Shown: piece by piece, positions 5,350-5,535 of the stretch | Numbering within the stretch: the stretch's first letter is position 1 | Layout of the letters: each line of letters starts with the position of its first letter | Assembly: GCA_947623765.1 (NCBI GenBank) | Contig: CANQIG010000140.1 | Coordinates: 1 to 5,535 of the forward strand | Direction of reading: 5' to 3' | DNA from: an uncultured Clostridia bacterium | Lineage (GTDB): Bacteria > Bacillota > Clostridia > Oscillospirales > Acutalibacteraceae | DNA: 5,535 nt | The notes under the pieces: generated by a model | Databases searched by the model: none | What the model was told of the DNA's origin: nothing | What the model saw: only the letters and a program-made list of their open reading frames with translations | Made by a program: the position numbers and the translations under genes

Positions 5350-5461
5350 GCAAAAGCCGCCCTCGGATCGCTTGTCTCCGTCATTTTTCCTTAAATCCCC
5401 CGTCTTTGGAAGAACGCAATTTGAGAAAAAAGAAAAAACCAAATTTTTTTTGAAAAAGGTG
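5350..5461. other. Spacer between divergent promoters, AT-rich on the right, no gene seen
   Basis: A non-coding stretch between the -35 boxes of the leftward and rightward promoters. The left half is mixed composition. The right half (about 5419-5457) is made of A-tracts and an eight-T run, unlike the GC-rich surroundings, and sits where an UP element for the rightward promoter would be. I see no RNA gene or terminator in it; short open frames here have no recognisable product. Confidence 0.6.
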
Positions 5462-5490
5462 TTGACAAGAGGGATTAGATGCGGTATAAT
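5462..5490 (+). promoter_or_regulatory. Perfect consensus sigma-A promoter pointing out of the window
   Basis: TTGACA (5462-5467), a 17-nt spacer and TATAAT (5485-5490), with A/T tracts directly upstream that look like an UP element. This is as strong as vegetative promoters get and typical of stable RNA or highly expressed operons. The predicted start is near 5497. The short transcript visible before the window ends holds a GGCC-AAA-GGCC mini-hairpin (5518-5528) and no start codon. The target gene is outside the window. Confidence 0.9.
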
Positions 5491-5535
5491 AGTCAAGCGC
5501 TCAAGAGAGAAGGCAGAGGCCAAAGGCCGAGAAAA

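Noticed and set aside
5148..5453. Plus-strand frame of 101 codons over repeat copy 2 and the AT-rich spacer
   Set aside because: Its composition shifts abruptly to Lys/Phe in the A/T tracts, it has no RBS, and it crosses both the RNA repeat and the leftward promoter.

Overview
The window reads as a piece of chromosome from a GC-rich, spore-forming Firmicute, probably of class Clostridia (Oscillospiraceae-like). The reasons are a complete spoIIAA-spoIIAB-sigF sporulation operon, AGGAGG-type ribosome binding sites, consensus sigma-A promoters in AT-rich spacers, and strongly G/C-biased third codon positions. The lineage is inferred from gene content only. I saw no insertion sequence, phage gene, CRISPR array, tRNA or rRNA.

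Left part (1-2471, + strand): the 3' part of folC (folate polyglutamylation) ends at 939 and is followed by a strong intrinsic terminator (973-1020). The forespore sigma-factor module comes next: SpoIIAA (anti-anti-sigma), SpoIIAB (anti-sigma kinase) and sigma-F, joined by 4-nt and 11-nt overlaps. SpoIIAB holds sigma-F inactive, and unphosphorylated SpoIIAA releases it in the forespore. The sigma-F here is short at its N-terminus.

Middle and right part (4739 down to 2466, - strand): a probable operon metA, a HAD-family phosphatase and a GNAT acetyltransferase. MetA makes the activated homoserine ester for methionine synthesis, and its Glu111 predicts acetyl-CoA use. The GNAT gene runs head-on into sigF, and the two stop codons share the palindrome TTATAA.

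Non-coding part (4740-5535): this is the most interesting stretch. A good minus-strand promoter (5321-5349) lies about 575 nt upstream of metA. Between them lie two roughly 80%-identical 69-nt direct repeats spaced 191 nt apart, many hairpins, and a large terminator-like hairpin just before the metA ribosome binding site. At least three helices have a G-U pair on the minus strand where the plus strand would have an A-C mismatch, so the folded product is most likely minus-strand RNA. This is riboswitch/attenuator-like architecture, but I cannot match it to a family I know. At the far right, a perfect sigma-A promoter with an A/T-rich upstream tract points rightward to a gene outside the window.
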